Positions 6,129-6,344 of a stretch of 6,344 nucleotides of DNA are shown here, in pieces. The position numbers were made by a program, and so were the translations under genes. Below the pieces are notes generated by a model. That model made no database searches, was not told the origin of the DNA, and worked only from the letters and a program-made list of their open reading frames with translations. Each line of letters starts with the position of its first letter. Position 1 is the first letter of the stretch. The stretch lies in the NCBI GenBank assembly GCA_009704225.1, contig WLEN01000042.1, positions 1-6,344 of the forward strand. Direction: 5' to 3'. Source of the stretch: Actinomycetota bacterium (GTDB lineage Bacteria > Actinomycetota > Actinomycetes > Actinomycetales > Microbacteriaceae).

Positions 6129-6344
6129 CTAGATGATGCTGCCGCTGAGTGGAGCCGGCATCGACTTGCGAACCGCGATGAACTGCTTCACGATTTCGCC
6201 ACGTGTCTGTGCGACGTCGCCGTCACCGTACTCGAAAATTCCCCCAGACGACTTCATCCCAAGCTTTCCCTTCTCGACGAGATCAGAGATGAAGGATGGG
6301 ACCCCCGCAGTGTTGGACAGATCGGGGTTGAGGTAACTCGCAAC
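6129..6344 (-). CDS. 3-hydroxyacyl-CoA dehydrogenase-family protein, C-terminal fragment (continues beyond right edge)
   Basis: Only the last 71 residues are in the window, so the NAD-binding Rossmann domain is not seen. The fragment matches the end of the 3-hydroxyacyl-CoA dehydrogenase C-terminal domain: YLNPDLSN, then PSFISDLVEKGKLGMKSSGG (the G-x-LG-x-K-[ST] motif) followed by IFEYGDGD, and a final helix EIVKQFIAVRKSM. Complete members are usually about 290-330 residues. They oxidise a 3-hydroxyl group with NAD, on acyl-CoA esters in beta-oxidation or butyrate pathways; sister groups act on L-carnitine or L-gulonate, so the substrate here need not be a CoA ester. The stop codon lies 8 nt before the hydrolase GTG, which ties the two enzymes together. 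Motif match is good, but a full reading needs the missing N-terminus. Confidence 0.85.
   Translation of the reverse strand, partial: VASYLNPDLSNTAGVPSFISDLVEKGKLGMKSSGGIFEYGDGDVAQTRGEIVKQFIAVRKSMPAPLSGSII

Noticed and set aside
1..6344. CRISPR arrays, insertion sequences, tRNA or rRNA genes, phage or toxin-antitoxin genes
   Set aside because: I saw no repeated spacers, terminal inverted repeats with a transposase, cloverleaf or rRNA segments. Coding density is nearly complete with ordinary metabolic and transport genes.

Overview
The window looks like a chromosomal segment from a moderately high-G+C Gram-positive bacterium, most likely an actinomycete and possibly Microbacteriaceae-like. The reasons are frequent GTG starts, compact same-strand operons, an AGGA-type ribosome binding site before several genes, and a substrate-binding protein made as a lipoprotein with an LAGC lipobox. 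This assignment is inferred from style; there is no rRNA or marker gene to confirm it. All seven genes lie on the minus strand, so transcription runs from the right edge to the left.

Right part (6344 down to 4802): the C-terminal end of a 3-hydroxyacyl-CoA dehydrogenase-like enzyme, an alpha/beta hydrolase 8 nt further on, and a PEBP (YbhB/YbcL-type) protein 23 nt after that. The tight spacing points to one transcript. Middle (4801 to 3711): a 91-bp gap with inverted repeats and a weak promoter candidate, an IclR-family regulator, then a 220-bp control region. Left part (3710 to 1): an ABC importer operon of the BMP/nucleoside-sugar type, with substrate-binding lipoprotein, double-NBD ATPase and membrane permease. 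The permease runs off the left edge, and a second permease is expected beyond it.

The best regulatory signal precedes the importer operon. It is a strong sigma70/SigA-type promoter (TTGACT, then TATATA after 16 bp) with a perfect inverted repeat, GAACA-N4-TGTTC, in its spacer, and a perfect 14-bp palindrome just upstream of the -35. These are plausible operators for the adjacent IclR protein. A 14-bp-stem hairpin sits between the lipoprotein and ATPase genes and probably sets their expression ratio.

Working model (inference): the IclR protein senses an organic compound or a degradation product of it. It controls an importer for that compound and perhaps the upstream enzyme genes that hydrolyse and oxidise it. 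The substrate cannot be named from sequence; the binding protein and permease depart from the best-known nucleoside motifs. I found no mobile element, CRISPR array, tRNA or rRNA. No wholly new system is evident; the interest lies in the unassigned transporter/enzyme set and its control region.
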